64,000 nt of DNA, taken from NCBI RefSeq assembly GCF_900602065.1, contig NZ_UWFN01000285.1, forward strand, positions 62,001-126,000, in the 5' to 3' direction. The position numbers and the translations under genes were made by a program. This document shows positions 51,624-61,986 of this stretch, in pieces (positions within the stretch are counted from its first letter, which is position 1; every line of letters starts with the position of its first letter). The notes beneath the pieces were generated by a model that was not told the origin of the DNA, ran no database searches, and saw only the letters and a list, made by a program, of their open reading frames with translations. The stretch is from Pseudomonas viridiflava. GTDB lineage: Bacteria; Pseudomonadota; Gammaproteobacteria; Pseudomonadales; Pseudomonadaceae.

Positions 51624-54512
51624 TTAGAAAGCTTTCAAACCGAAGCCAGAACCGCTCAGGCTCAGGTGACTGTTGTACGCCTCGTCCTGAGCGAACTGCG
51701 TCGACCATTTGTCTTTCAAAGCTTCTTGCGCTTCACGTGTAGCGTTCAGCGCTCCGTCATGAACCACCTGGACATGTGGCGTCCAGACGGTCAGATAGCC
51801 GGCCTGGCCTGCTTTTAGGCACAGGTCAACATCGCTCAGATGCTCTGCGAATGCAGACTCATCAAGGCCACCTAACGCATCGTAGAGCTCTTTACCGATC
51901 ATCAGGCAAGCCGAAGACACCGCTGAGTAATTTTGCTCGACCACCAGACGCTGCATGTAGCCCCTGGCGCTTTTCGGCTCGCCGACAAACGCCGAGGCGA
52001 CTCCGCCATTGAGCCCCAGAATCAAACCCGCCTGAGTGATGGTGCCCGCAGGGTCGATCAACCTGCCCCCCACCACACCGACTTCCGGACGCTGAGCCTG
52101 ATTAAGCAGTGACTCAATCCAGCCCACGTTGACGATCTGGCTTTGCGCATCCAGCAAAACGAGGTACTCACCCGCGGCCTGCTGACTGACCAGGTTGTTC
52201 AGGACTGCAGAACTGACGCGCTCGTCGCTGCGGAACACTCGTACGCGACTGGATGCCTGCTCCTGCTGATCGAGCCACGCCGAAAGCGGTGCCGAGCTGC
52301 TGTTGTTATCGCAGATCAACACTTCATAACGTGGATACCGGGTGCGCTGCAAGATGCTCAGCAGGCAACGTTGCAGTTCCGGCAGATTATCCCGGCTCTC
52401 GATCAGAATAGAGACCATCGGCCGCTGCTGGTGACGGTAGTCGATCTTGTAAGTGCCAGGCAGTGCCGAACTGACCTCGGCCTGATAACCACGTTTGCCA
52501 AGGTGGCGAGTCAGCGCCTTATGCTCATCGTCATTGGTTTTAAGCTCGGGGGCGTCGCAGATCAGCACTGGCTCGCTCAAGTGCGCCAACCCGCTCATGC
52601 CGCCCTCCTCTATCAGACGCAGCAACAGGTCAAACTCCAAAGCCTCGGAGAATTCACGCGAGTAGCCGATCTGCTCAACAAGCTCACGACGCACCAACCA
52701 GTGACGAGCCATGAGCGCAGGCACGCTTTGCAACAAATCCAGGTTGAAGCCCGGACGCAGCGCATGAGCCAGAGTCCCGTCTGCCTGACGATGAATTTCG
52801 TCCACGGCCACTGCGCGACACTGCTCTGCGTCTACCAGCTCGACACTGGCCTGAAGCAGGCCGGCAGTGGTGAACTGCTCCCCTGCTCGCGCCAGCATGA
52901 CCCAGTCACTCGTTGATTGCTTGACCACCTGATTGATCTTGTCGACGTAGTTATTTTCAGTGACACGCACAAAATGCAGCGTGTTCTGGACAGTGGTTAC
53001 CGAAGGCAATTCGCCCGTGGTGAACACCACGACTTTGAAAGATCGGTAGTGACCATTGATCAAACTGTCGAAGGTGGCTTGCAGCTTGAAGACATCCGCG
53101 TCCATATCAAGCAACAGCAGGCAAATCTGCGACCCTTTCGGATTTTTCGCGAGTTTGGCGCTGATTTTTTTCAACTCAGGCTCTTTTGGACTGCGCGACT
53201 CCAGCCAGCGCAGCAGACGACCAGACTCCATTCCGTGCAGCAGCTCGCCGTTATCCTGAGACGACAATGCCTGCAGTCTCTGAGCCCAGCTGGTGAGCAC
53301 CTCAATTTCCTCTTCCTCACCAGCCGCTTTGATCAACGCATCAAGCAAGCGCTGAAGCACTCCATAGTTAAAAGCATATAGACCGTAAGCCTGCCAGAGG
53401 CGACTTAGCAACGGCTGAGCGTCCGGGTTGTTCTGGACGCTGGTCAATTCCGCCTGCTTCAGCAGTAAACCTTCCAGCTCTTTTAGCTGGATGTTGCCAG
53501 CCGGGATTGCGTGGATCAGGAACTCGATTCGAGCCAGTTCGTCAAAAAACGACTGATTATAAAAAGGCATTTCAATGAACTGTCGAGGCTCGAACTGAGG
53601 ATCAGGAGCCTCGGCAGCAACGCCCCACGCAGAGCTCACAATTTTATCTGCAGCCTGAAACGGTCGACGGGCCAAGGTATCGGCCATCGCTTTGAAAGCA
53701 TCGAGGATCAGCTCGCGCGAAAGACCCGAGGTTTCACCGACAATTCCCGACAATACATCAGTGAAGGCCTCACGCTCTGCACGGGCCTTGGGGTCAACAT
53801 GGCTAAGCGCCCCCTGCAACGCACTGCTGAAGTTCAACTGGTGCTGCCTGTCCTGAGCCCTATGCAACGCGTAGGGTATCGGCAGGATACGCACCTTGGC
53901 TGCGGCCGCCAGATAGCTCATGTGGCCCACTTCCTGCCAATGCATTGGGGTATTCGCAGGAACCGCGCAAAACCACTTCAACGCCAGGTCAGTACGGGTC
54001 ACCGCGTTGAATAGCGACAGGCTTTGCGCCAGAAAATCTTGCACCCGCTCTCCAGCGAGCGTGGACGGGTAATCCTCGTCGACTTTGCGGTCCCGGCGGA
54101 AATAATCCACGTGGGTCGCATGCGCCTGATAACTCAGGCTATAGCCCTGACAAGCGCTGTATCCATCATTGGCCTCAAGAAAACTCACCGCCGAATCAAG
54201 CCCATCCCTGATCAGGAAACTGTCGACGGGAGCAAATGCCATGAACGGCGTGCGGACTCTTTTAACGCCTTGGGCAATCTTGCTACTCAAGCTCTCCCCA
54301 CCCAGACCAGCGATGTGGACATACTCAAAAGAGTGCCCCTGGTCATGAGCGGCCGCAGCGTGAGGTGAGGCGTCCAGAACGATCACCGCGCAATCAAAAC
54401 TGCTGTAGTACTTCAACGCGCGACGCAGGAAGTCCGGCTGATCCTCAGCCAGCAACACCACTGTCAGACGAGCGTTCAAAGGTGCAGCTTCCTTCCCGAT
54501 TTTGCTTTGCAT
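51624..54512 (-). CDS. fgt2: flagellin glycosyltransferase Fgt2-like (multi-domain)
   Basis: 962 residues with no membrane segments. The N-terminal glycosyltransferase-like part (about 12-270) begins LTVVLLAEDQPDFLRRALKY. The helical middle (about 270-450) leads to a degenerate GT-A-like part (about 458-680), and a family-2 GT-A domain (about 690-950) has MVSILIESRDNLPELQRCLL and VLLDAQSQIVNVGWIESLL. In pv. tabaci the equivalent adds the second rhamnose to flagellin (from memory). AGGAA precedes the ATG. A 120-bp gap separates it from fgt1. Confidence 0.87.
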   Translation of the reverse strand: MQSKIGKEAAPLNARLTVVLLAEDQPDFLRRALKYYSSFDCAVIVLDASPHAAAAHDQGHSFEYVHIAGLGGESLSSKIAQGVKRVRTPFMAFAPVDSFLIRDGLDSAVSFLEANDGYSACQGYSLSYQAHATHVDYFRRDRKVDEDYPSTLAGERVQDFLAQSLSLFNAVTRTDLALKWFCAVPANTPMHWQEVGHMSYLAAAAKVRILPIPYALHRAQDRQHQLNFSSALQGALSHVDPKARAEREAFTDVLSGIVGETSGLSRELILDAFKAMADTLARRPFQAADKIVSSAWGVAAEAPDPQFEPRQFIEMPFYNQSFFDELARIEFLIHAIPAGNIQLKELEGLLLKQAELTSVQNNPDAQPLLSRLWQAYGLYAFNYGVLQRLLDALIKAAGEEEEIEVLTSWAQRLQALSSQDNGELLHGMESGRLLRWLESRSPKEPELKKISAKLAKNPKGSQICLLLLDMDADVFKLQATFDSLINGHYRSFKVVVFTTGELPSVTTVQNTLHFVRVTENNYVDKINQVVKQSTSDWVMLARAGEQFTTAGLLQASVELVDAEQCRAVAVDEIHRQADGTLAHALRPGFNLDLLQSVPALMARHWLVRRELVEQIGYSREFSEALEFDLLLRLIEEGGMSGLAHLSEPVLICDAPELKTNDDEHKALTRHLGKRGYQAEVSSALPGTYKIDYRHQQRPMVSILIESRDNLPELQRCLLSILQRTRYPRYEVLICDNNSSSAPLSAWLDQQEQASSRVRVFRSDERVSSAVLNNLVSQQAAGEYLVLLDAQSQIVNVGWIESLLNQAQRPEVGVVGGRLIDPAGTITQAGLILGLNGGVASAFVGEPKSARGYMQRLVVEQNYSAVSSACLMIGKELYDALGGLDESAFAEHLSDVDLCLKAGQAGYLTVWTPHVQVVHDGALNATREAQEALKDKWSTQFAQDEAYNSHLSLSGSGFGLKAF

Positions 54513-54632
54513 AGCCGTTCCTATAGCGAACCAATGGCACCTTCAACCGGGACTTCTCATCCCGCGCCGAAGCTGAAGCGAAAACATAGTAGCTGCGGCA
54601 CCCAAGGTGCCGTGGCCAGTCGATAGTGGGTG

Positions 54633-57600
54633 TTAATCCGGCAGCCAGCCATTGGCCCAATATTGAAGGTTATCCCCGCGCAACATGAAGTCGCGCAGTA
54701 CTGTCTCCTGCAATTCATCACCCATACGATAGCTGGCATCGGGATCAGACAGGTGCATGCGAATGGCTTGCAGCCACTCCTGGGCGCTGTTGGTGGTGAT
54801 ACGGGTCGCAGGCAAATGGCCGCGATACGCTTCGGTATCAGAGCAAATCACCGGATAACCGCAGGCGCCGTATTCCAGTAGCCGCAGGTTACTTTTACAG
54901 TCATTGAAGATGTGAAATTCCAGCGGTGCCAAGGCCAGATCAAGGTTGAGGCTGGCTAGCTTCGCCGGATAATTGCTGAGAGCAACCGCCGAATGAAACT
55001 CGTGGATATAAGGCCTGAGCAAGTCCGGACACATACCGAAGAAGACCCAATCCACTTCATCGGCCAGTTCACGAACGACGTCGGCAATCAGCTCCAGATC
55101 CCCACGGTGACTAGTGCCTCCTCCCCAACCGACGCGAGGCTTCGCAGAGGTGCGGCGCTGGCTCTTCTTAAGCGTGCTCCACAGCTGAGTAGCCAGCATA
55201 TTGGGAACCACGCGGATGTCCGAGTGCATGCTGGACAATGCCTGTGCCAACGGATGAGTCGACACCACTACCCGATCACACCCTGCGATCCCTTTGCGCA
55301 ACATGGCGCCAATGTTGTCCGGCATATTGCGCCGGTGTTCATTCTTTTCCGGAACGTCGGCAATGTAATCATCCAGCTCGAAGATACGCATTGCGCTGGA
55401 GTACGTTTTGACCTGGTAGATATCTGGAACCTTGGCCTCGGTGTAGCGCCCCTGGAAGACGATAACGTCCGGCGACTGGCGCTCGATTTCAATGATCGAC
55501 GGCGACTCGTAGCTCATTCGCCCTATCACCCGTCCTGCCGCTTGAAGCTCCTGCAGGGGATGACTAACCCGGTAATGCCCTACCGCCGAAGAGTTGACGG
55601 CCATGCCCAGAATGGACGGCAAATTGCGCGTGATGAATGGGTTCCATCCAGCACGCAAGCCCTGCTCGATACTGAATGACAACGATTCGTTCAAGCATAG
55701 ATTTGGATTGTAAGCAGGGTCACGAGCGATGCGTGGCAGCCAACGGAGGTAGAACTCCTGTTGCTCCAGCTTCAATCGTGCGCTCGATGACTCCGTACGC
55801 GGCAACGCGGCGGGCTCGATGAGCATGACTGAAGAGGCCGGGGTCCAGACGATCAGGTATCCATCACGGCCGACGCGCATGCACAGATCGAGATCGTTGA
55901 GGCCCTGAGTGAAAACCGACTCATCCATCGCTCCGACAGCGTCGAACACTTCCTTTCGTACCATCAGACAGTTTCCGCTGAGGGCACTCCAGTTCTGTGC
56001 AAGCTGCAAACGCTGCATGTACCCGGTAGACATGGCGGGCTGACCGACCGAAGGCCTGCCCGCAAGCCCGTTCATACCCAGAACCATACCTGCGTAAATG
56101 ATCGCGCCTTGCGGGTCGAGCACACGACTCCCGGCGATACCCACTTCTGGTCGTTGCGCGTGGTTAAGCAAGCCGTCCAGCCAGTGAGCATCAAAGATCA
56201 CCGCGTGTGGGCTCAGCAACAGCAGATAATCTCCGCGCGACTGCCGCGCAGCAAAATTCAGCGTGGCGGCATCGTTCTCGGGATCGGGCGCCTGCAATAT
56301 CCGCAGTTTGTCGCTCCCTAGCGCCCCCATGGCTGCAAACCAGGCACAGGCTTCCTGGCTTTCGCTGGCCTTGTCGACAATCAGGACTTCATAATTTACG
56401 TAAGCGGTCTTGCTGAGCAAACTGTCGACGCAGCGTTCTAACGCGGCCAATTGGTCCTTGGTGCTGATAATGATCGAGACAAGCGGACTGAAGTCGTGCA
56501 CATACTCAATGCGATTAAGCAGCGGCATCTGATCATGATGAATGGCGTGCTTGATGCCCAAACGCTGCAAATGCGCCGCTACCAGCGGTTCACTGCGCTC
56601 AATGACTTCAGGCAGTGACAGCCAGTCAGTCAGCGCCAGCCGCGACTCAACCTGAATCTCGGCAATGTGCTCAATGGTCTGAGGCCCTGTCTTCTCCACC
56701 ATACGCCAGATCACGTCATGGGGTGCCAGTTCGCCGTGCACAGCGTCGAAACCCGCCATATCCATCAAGGCACGTCGTTCGAATGCCAGAGTACGCCCGA
56801 CATAGGGGTAGCCACGCATCAGGTCCAGATTGAAGTCGGGCTTGAAAACCGGTACTTGAGACTCGTCACCTTCATGCAACGCGCCTTCATCGCTATACAC
56901 ACACAACAGGCCCGGTTTCTGCGCAATGCGTTCAGCCAGTACCATCAGGGCAGCTTCTGTCAGCCGGTCTCCGGCGCGCAACAGATAGATCCAGTCAGCA
57001 TTTTCCAGTAACGGCAAGACATCATTGAGTTGCTGGCCGAGACTGGCCTGCAATGGCAAACGCAAGACCTGGGTATCCATTGCACTGACAACGTCGGTGA
57101 ATACGACAACGGACTCAGCACGATACGCTTGGTCGGCAATACTTTTGAGTGTCAGGTCCAGCGCATCCGAATCCCCATGCGGATCGATGATCACCGGTAC
57201 GATTCTTGGCTGCCATGCCCAACTGGCAACCCGGCGCGGGAGGTACTTTTTCTGCCAGGGCGTGAACACTCGGCAGGCTAGCCAGGCCGCGTAAAATTCA
57301 GCGTAGCTATCAGTATCGCTGCCCGCCCGGCTGTTCATGATCCCTTGCCGAGAGGCCATCAGCCCGTAGAGGCCAACCTCATCCCACTCCCAATCTGCGT
57401 CAGCAAGGACATTTTTCAGGGAAGCAAAGCGCACCCAGCCCGACGCAGGGGCCTGTTCCCCGCTGCGTACCTTGAGCATTTCATTAAGCCAGCCCCACTC
57501 GGTTGTGGTGATGCTCACCAACTCCGGTTGCTGACTGATACGTTTGGGGTGCAATCGCTCCACACTGTCAGTGCTGTTCAGCGCGACCAGATTGCCGCGC

Positions 57601-58220
57601 CGCAGCAGGCAGTTGAACAGGGCAAAATCAAGCAGCCCCACAAAGCCCTGACCCGGCTGTGCCAGAGAAGGTAAATACTGACGAACATCTGCCGTGCGCA
57701 TCAAAGCGCCGCTGAAACCACCCAGATAATTGCGTGGCGTCTTTTCATGGATCGCCAGCATGTCCTCGCCCTTGAACAGAGCGTCATACGGCACCAGGCC
57801 CACGTTCTCCATCCGCGCTGGCAAAATATAATCTTCAGCATCAACCAGATGGCGACGGCTCACGACCAGTTGCACATCTTCAAGGCGGTCAAGCATAGGC
57901 GCCTGACGCGCAATGCAATTGATGTCCAGACGATCATCATCACAGAGGAACTTGATGTATTCGCCGCTTGCCTCGTCCAGGCACCTGAGCAAGTTGCCCT
58001 GAAAACCCAACCGTTGGGGGTTTTTCAGGTAGCGCGTTGCGATGACTGAGGACTCTGTCAGTTCGTCGTAGATACCTTTGATTTCGTCTGAAGCACAATC
58101 GTCGCAGACGATTATCTCCAGAGGCTCGTAAACCTGAGCCAGGGCACTCTGCAACGCTGCACGGAAATAGCGGGGATTAAAGGCGGGAATAACAAGACTT
58201 ACGAGGGGATTTGAATTCAC
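54633..58220 (-). CDS. fgt1: flagellin glycosyltransferase Fgt1-like (multi-domain)
   Basis: 1195 residues from GTG 58218-58220; no later start is reasonable. The N-terminal family-2 domain (about 1-230) has LVSLVIPAFNPRYFRAALQS and CDDDRLD. The second, degenerate GT-A part is at about 345-570, and the third GT-A domain at about 580-830 has LVSIIISTKDQLAALERCVD. A C-terminal GT-B/family-4-like domain (about 870-1195) contains RVGWGGGTSHRGDLELIADV and LRLLEYGACGYPVICSD. In pv. tabaci the equivalent adds the first rhamnose to flagellin serines (from memory). It follows flgL, with a strong hairpin in between. Confidence 0.88.
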   Translation of the reverse strand: MNSNPLVSLVIPAFNPRYFRAALQSALAQVYEPLEIIVCDDCASDEIKGIYDELTESSVIATRYLKNPQRLGFQGNLLRCLDEASGEYIKFLCDDDRLDINCIARQAPMLDRLEDVQLVVSRRHLVDAEDYILPARMENVGLVPYDALFKGEDMLAIHEKTPRNYLGGFSGALMRTADVRQYLPSLAQPGQGFVGLLDFALFNCLLRRGNLVALNSTDSVERLHPKRISQQPELVSITTTEWGWLNEMLKVRSGEQAPASGWVRFASLKNVLADADWEWDEVGLYGLMASRQGIMNSRAGSDTDSYAEFYAAWLACRVFTPWQKKYLPRRVASWAWQPRIVPVIIDPHGDSDALDLTLKSIADQAYRAESVVVFTDVVSAMDTQVLRLPLQASLGQQLNDVLPLLENADWIYLLRAGDRLTEAALMVLAERIAQKPGLLCVYSDEGALHEGDESQVPVFKPDFNLDLMRGYPYVGRTLAFERRALMDMAGFDAVHGELAPHDVIWRMVEKTGPQTIEHIAEIQVESRLALTDWLSLPEVIERSEPLVAAHLQRLGIKHAIHHDQMPLLNRIEYVHDFSPLVSIIISTKDQLAALERCVDSLLSKTAYVNYEVLIVDKASESQEACAWFAAMGALGSDKLRILQAPDPENDAATLNFAARQSRGDYLLLLSPHAVIFDAHWLDGLLNHAQRPEVGIAGSRVLDPQGAIIYAGMVLGMNGLAGRPSVGQPAMSTGYMQRLQLAQNWSALSGNCLMVRKEVFDAVGAMDESVFTQGLNDLDLCMRVGRDGYLIVWTPASSVMLIEPAALPRTESSSARLKLEQQEFYLRWLPRIARDPAYNPNLCLNESLSFSIEQGLRAGWNPFITRNLPSILGMAVNSSAVGHYRVSHPLQELQAAGRVIGRMSYESPSIIEIERQSPDVIVFQGRYTEAKVPDIYQVKTYSSAMRIFELDDYIADVPEKNEHRRNMPDNIGAMLRKGIAGCDRVVVSTHPLAQALSSMHSDIRVVPNMLATQLWSTLKKSQRRTSAKPRVGWGGGTSHRGDLELIADVVRELADEVDWVFFGMCPDLLRPYIHEFHSAVALSNYPAKLASLNLDLALAPLEFHIFNDCKSNLRLLEYGACGYPVICSDTEAYRGHLPATRITTNSAQEWLQAIRMHLSDPDASYRMGDELQETVLRDFMLRGDNLQYWANGWLPD

Positions 58221-58234
58221 TGTGCAGACTCACG

Positions 58235-58274
58235 AGCGGTGGGAGTCAGGCTATCACCTGGCTCCCTCACCGCT
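58235..58274 (-). other. strong hairpin between flgL and fgt1
   Basis: AGCGGTG(A)GGGAGCCAGG pairs with CCTGACTCCCACCGCT around a 6-nt loop on the coding strand, in the 86-bp gap. The T-rich stretch lies before the stem and not after it, so it is not a standard terminator for flgL. It could attenuate entry into the glycosylation genes or protect the flgL message end. Confidence 0.6.
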
Positions 58275-58306
58275 AAAATAAAACGGTCATTGCTCGTAGC
58301 CAGCGT

Positions 58307-59899
58307 TTAGATCTGGCTGAACAGGTTCAACTTGGACAGCTGGGTGAACACCATCTGCGATGCTTCCAGCATGGTCTTCTGCAAGGTCAGACGGGTAGTC
58401 GCCTCGACCGTGTCGGTATTGACGATTTTGCCTGACTCGACCTCATTGTTACCCAGCAGCATATCGTTGGTCGTGCCTTGTGCAATCGCAGCGTTCTGGC
58501 GCGCGCCCCCAGCGGAGATTGCAGTACTTACCTGTTCAGCGCTGCTGCTGATGTTGCCGAGCGCCGAGGTCAATGCCGAATTCAGTGCCTGGGTCGCCAC
58601 CAGATTACCGTCGGACGGCGTGCTGATCGCGTTGATAGCAGCGGTCAACGTGTTAAGTACGTTCTCGGTTTGGTGCGTACCGGACTCGATGATGAAAATA
58701 TCACCGTCGTTTGGCGGGCCACCCGCAATAGTGAAGTCAACACCGGCCACCTTGACAGTAGAGCCCGTCACCACGCCAGTTGCAACCGGAGTCTTGCCGG
58801 CCTCATAAGGCGAAGCGTACAGCTCATAGCCGTTGGCAGTGGAGTAACGCAGCGTTGCGCCGCTGCTTGGGAATGACGTGTTGAAAGCAGCCTTGTCCGC
58901 AGCGCTCGAACCCACCACTGACTTGGTGATGGCAGTACTCGATGTATTGCCCGGGTTGCGGATAGAAGTCACGCTGTCCGGGGTTGACGCTACCTCAAAA
59001 CTGCGACCGGTCAACACCCCACCGGCAGCGCCCGCAGAGGCCTTTTCGGCAGCCGACAGGTTGACGTTCAGATTCAATTCCACGCCGCGGAACGTGAAGG
59101 TCTGGTTCTCGAACGTGCTGTAGTCGAAGTTACCCGTCGTCGATACTTCGCTGGTTCTGTCGTTCCCGGTGCTGTCAAATATCTGGAACGTGTTGGCACT
59201 GGTGAACGTCAAGGTGTAAGGCTCGCCGCCCTGGAAGCTGTCGTTGTAAGCCGAGGTCGACTTCACCAGGCCACTGGTCAGGCCTACTTTGCCGTCATTG
59301 GCACCGGCACTGACGGTAGACGACACACGGGTGGTGTTGACGGCCTTTTCGAAGGCCTCAAAGCCAGTGACATTACTGGGCAGCTTGAGGCCATCACCCA
59401 CAGCAAGGTCGATGGTCGTCTGATCACCGTTGTAGGTATACGTCCCGTCCGAGTTCATCGAATAAGGCGGAGTCGACGACTTGGTGCCGGAGAAAATGTA
59501 CTGACCGTTGGAGTCCTGGGTGTTCATCAAGCCCAGAATCTGACTTTGGATTTGCTTGAGTTCACCCGCGGTGGAAACACGGTCCGAGTCAGTGTACGAA
59601 CCGTTGCCAGCCTTGATGATCAGCTCACGAGCAGACTGGATAGCCAACCCGATGCTGCTCAGCGCCGTTTCAGAGTTGTCGATATTTGTGTTGATAACGT
59701 TAATGTTCGACTTGTACTGCGTCAGCATCGAGTTCTGCTGGGACAATTGCAGGACGCGAGCAGCACCCACCGGGTCATCGCTTGCGGTATTGAGCTTCAC
59801 ACCGCTGGAGACTTCTTCGCCAGTCTTGAGAACGTTCGCATAGTTACGCTGATAGTTCTGAGTCGAGACTTCGTAAAACTGAGTAGTAGAAATACGCAT
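58307..59899 (-). CDS. flgL: hook-filament junction protein FlgL
   Basis: 530 residues. The flagellin-like N-terminal helix (MRISTTQFYEVSTQNYQRNYANVLKTGEEVSSG) and C-terminal helix (TTRLTLQKTMLEASQMVFTQLSKLNLF) are conserved. The middle (about 130-430) is Ser/Thr/Gly-rich and much longer than in enteric FlgL, which is near 320 residues. It joins FlgK to the filament. Confidence 0.94.
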   Translation of the reverse strand: MRISTTQFYEVSTQNYQRNYANVLKTGEEVSSGVKLNTASDDPVGAARVLQLSQQNSMLTQYKSNINVINTNIDNSETALSSIGLAIQSARELIIKAGNGSYTDSDRVSTAGELKQIQSQILGLMNTQDSNGQYIFSGTKSSTPPYSMNSDGTYTYNGDQTTIDLAVGDGLKLPSNVTGFEAFEKAVNTTRVSSTVSAGANDGKVGLTSGLVKSTSAYNDSFQGGEPYTLTFTSANTFQIFDSTGNDRTSEVSTTGNFDYSTFENQTFTFRGVELNLNVNLSAAEKASAGAAGGVLTGRSFEVASTPDSVTSIRNPGNTSSTAITKSVVGSSAADKAAFNTSFPSSGATLRYSTANGYELYASPYEAGKTPVATGVVTGSTVKVAGVDFTIAGGPPNDGDIFIIESGTHQTENVLNTLTAAINAISTPSDGNLVATQALNSALTSALGNISSSAEQVSTAISAGGARQNAAIAQGTTNDMLLGNNEVESGKIVNTDTVEATTRLTLQKTMLEASQMVFTQLSKLNLFSQI

Positions 59900-59912
59900 G
59901 ATTTACGATTCC

Positions 59913-61976
59913 TTAAAGGCTGTTGAGCAGTGTGGTGAAAATGGATTGCGCTGCTTTGATGATTTGCGACGACGCGGTGTAGTACTGCTGATACTTGATC
60001 AGGTTGGCCGCTTCTTCGTCCAGAGACACACCCGAAACAGAGTCACGTGCGGACTTGGCCTGGGTCAGAACGGCAGCGGTAGCGGTGACATCACTTTTAC
60101 CCTGACTTGACCGGGTACCCACCGTGGCCACCAGATCACCGTAAGCACCGGACAGGCTGGTGCCCACGTTGCCATTGTTCACACCCACCGTTTTGGCGGT
60201 CTGCAAGGCCACTGCGGCCGTAGCGTTGCGGTTATCCGAAGAGCCCCCGCCCGTCATGGCAATGCTGAAAGTGTCATTGGGCTGCGGCGTACCGGACACC
60301 GACATTTCAATGGTCAGTGCGGCCTGCGAAACCGGAGTGGTGCTGTTGTCTGTATAGCCCACGTTGAGCTTGAGGTTGTTGCTTTGGCCAGGGATGATCG
60401 TGCCGGTAATGGCCGTACCGTTCTGATCCAGCACAGGAGCGCCCTGAGCGTTGACCAACGAGTAACTCTGAACGCCACTGGTGACCGTACCCATCACAAG
60501 ACGCATCGGCGTATTGCTCTGGACGGCGTTTTTCCAGTCGGTCATTTTCGTCGTATTGTAGATATCAACCGGGCTGGTGATCGAAGGCTGAGTGAAGCCA
60601 CCGGTACCGGAGTTGCTCGCACCCGCAGTCGCCGTCAGCGGCGCAGCAGCAGCGATGTCTTTCGGATCGGTCAGCGCCACAGCCAGGCCCGAAGCGCCAT
60701 TGCGCGTAGGCGTCACTTTGAACACATCGCCCGGCTTCATCCCTGCGCCATTAAGGCTCAGGCTGAAGCCTTCGAACTGCTTGGGAGGATTGTCGGTCAG
60801 CGAACCCGTACCGACAGACTCACCCGTAGGCAAACGGCGCACCAGGTAGTCGTTGTCAGTAGGACCGGTGAAGGTCACTTCGTAATCGTCAGCGGTCAAC
60901 GCACTGGCATTACCAATCGTCACGTTCAGGTTGCCTGAACCCGCGCTGTTAGTCGTTGCACCGGTGCTGCGCTGGGTGATCAGGGCAGCATCATTGATGC
61001 TGTTGAACAACGCAGTACCGAAGTTGCCTTTGCTGTCGATGCCTTGCATCAACTGCTTGTTGATCTGATCGGACAAGACAATAGCGACGCGGCCCAGCTC
61101 GTTGGTCGCAGGCGTCAGTACTTCAGAACGGTAACGCAGCAAACCACCGATCGAGCCGCCCGAGATCACCGACGTGACATCGGTATCAGTATTGCCATAG
61201 GTAATCTGCACGTTGTATTGCAGCGGGTCTTCTTTACTCGGTGTAGCCGACATCTTGTAGGCCGACGAGCCGCTGACCAGCGATTGTCCGGTACCGGTGT
61301 AAACGTCGTAGTTGCCATTGGTTTCAATGACTTTAACGCCCACCAGGCCACTGAGTTGGCGTACCGCTTCATTGCGCGAGTCGAGCAGACTGTTTGGCGA
61401 AGTGTTGCCGCCAGACGCCTGGGTAATCTGTTTGTTCAGGCTGGCAATGGTCGTGGTCAACTCGTTGACCTGAGTCGTGAACGTATTCAGTTGCGCGTTG
61501 ACGTTTTCGTTCTGCGAAGACAGCTGCGCAGCCACTGAGTTGAAGCGCGCCGACAGCGCATTGGCCTGAGTCAGAAACGAAGAACGCTCCGCTGACTGCG
61601 TAGGGTATGTCCCGACACTTTGCAGGTCAGTGAAGAACTTCGACAACTGCGCCGCCACGCCAGTCGTGCTGTCAGACAACAAAGTATCGGTCTTGCTGGC
61701 CTGCCCGGAATAGGCGACCGCGTCCGCGCTGAGTGCAGTACTGGATTGCAATTGGGCATCAAGGTAGCTGTTGTAGATGCGGCGTACATCGGACAGGGTC
61801 GTGCCTGTGCCGATAAAGCCAACACCGATACCGATATTGCGCTGTGCCGATGCAGTGGTCATCACCTGCTGACGCGAATAACCCGCGGTATCCACGTTAG
61901 CCGTGTTGTTACCGATGGTATTGATCGCGGCACTGCTCGCGTTAATCCCGGACAACCCAATTGAAAGCAGCGACAT
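59913..61976 (-). CDS. flgK: hook-filament junction protein FlgK
   Basis: 687 residues. The N-terminus MSLLSIGLSGINASSAAINTIGNNTANVDTAGYSRQQV is diagnostic, and the C-terminal segment GVSLDEEAANLIKYQQYYTASSQIIKAAQ is standard. The middle region is Thr/Gly/Asn-rich and variable. It sits 13 bp before flgL and 10 bp after flgJ. Confidence 0.95.
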   Translation of the reverse strand: MSLLSIGLSGINASSAAINTIGNNTANVDTAGYSRQQVMTTASAQRNIGIGVGFIGTGTTLSDVRRIYNSYLDAQLQSSTALSADAVAYSGQASKTDTLLSDSTTGVAAQLSKFFTDLQSVGTYPTQSAERSSFLTQANALSARFNSVAAQLSSQNENVNAQLNTFTTQVNELTTTIASLNKQITQASGGNTSPNSLLDSRNEAVRQLSGLVGVKVIETNGNYDVYTGTGQSLVSGSSAYKMSATPSKEDPLQYNVQITYGNTDTDVTSVISGGSIGGLLRYRSEVLTPATNELGRVAIVLSDQINKQLMQGIDSKGNFGTALFNSINDAALITQRSTGATTNSAGSGNLNVTIGNASALTADDYEVTFTGPTDNDYLVRRLPTGESVGTGSLTDNPPKQFEGFSLSLNGAGMKPGDVFKVTPTRNGASGLAVALTDPKDIAAAAPLTATAGASNSGTGGFTQPSITSPVDIYNTTKMTDWKNAVQSNTPMRLVMGTVTSGVQSYSLVNAQGAPVLDQNGTAITGTIIPGQSNNLKLNVGYTDNSTTPVSQAALTIEMSVSGTPQPNDTFSIAMTGGGSSDNRNATAAVALQTAKTVGVNNGNVGTSLSGAYGDLVATVGTRSSQGKSDVTATAAVLTQAKSARDSVSGVSLDEEAANLIKYQQYYTASSQIIKAAQSIFTTLLNSL

Positions 61977-61986
61977 GATTAAAACC

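Noticed and set aside
50388..58220. Glycosylation island as a recent foreign insertion
   Set aside because: No integrase, insertion sequence or flanking repeat is seen, and base composition does not differ clearly by eye from the neighbours; it is a lineage feature of the syringae group.
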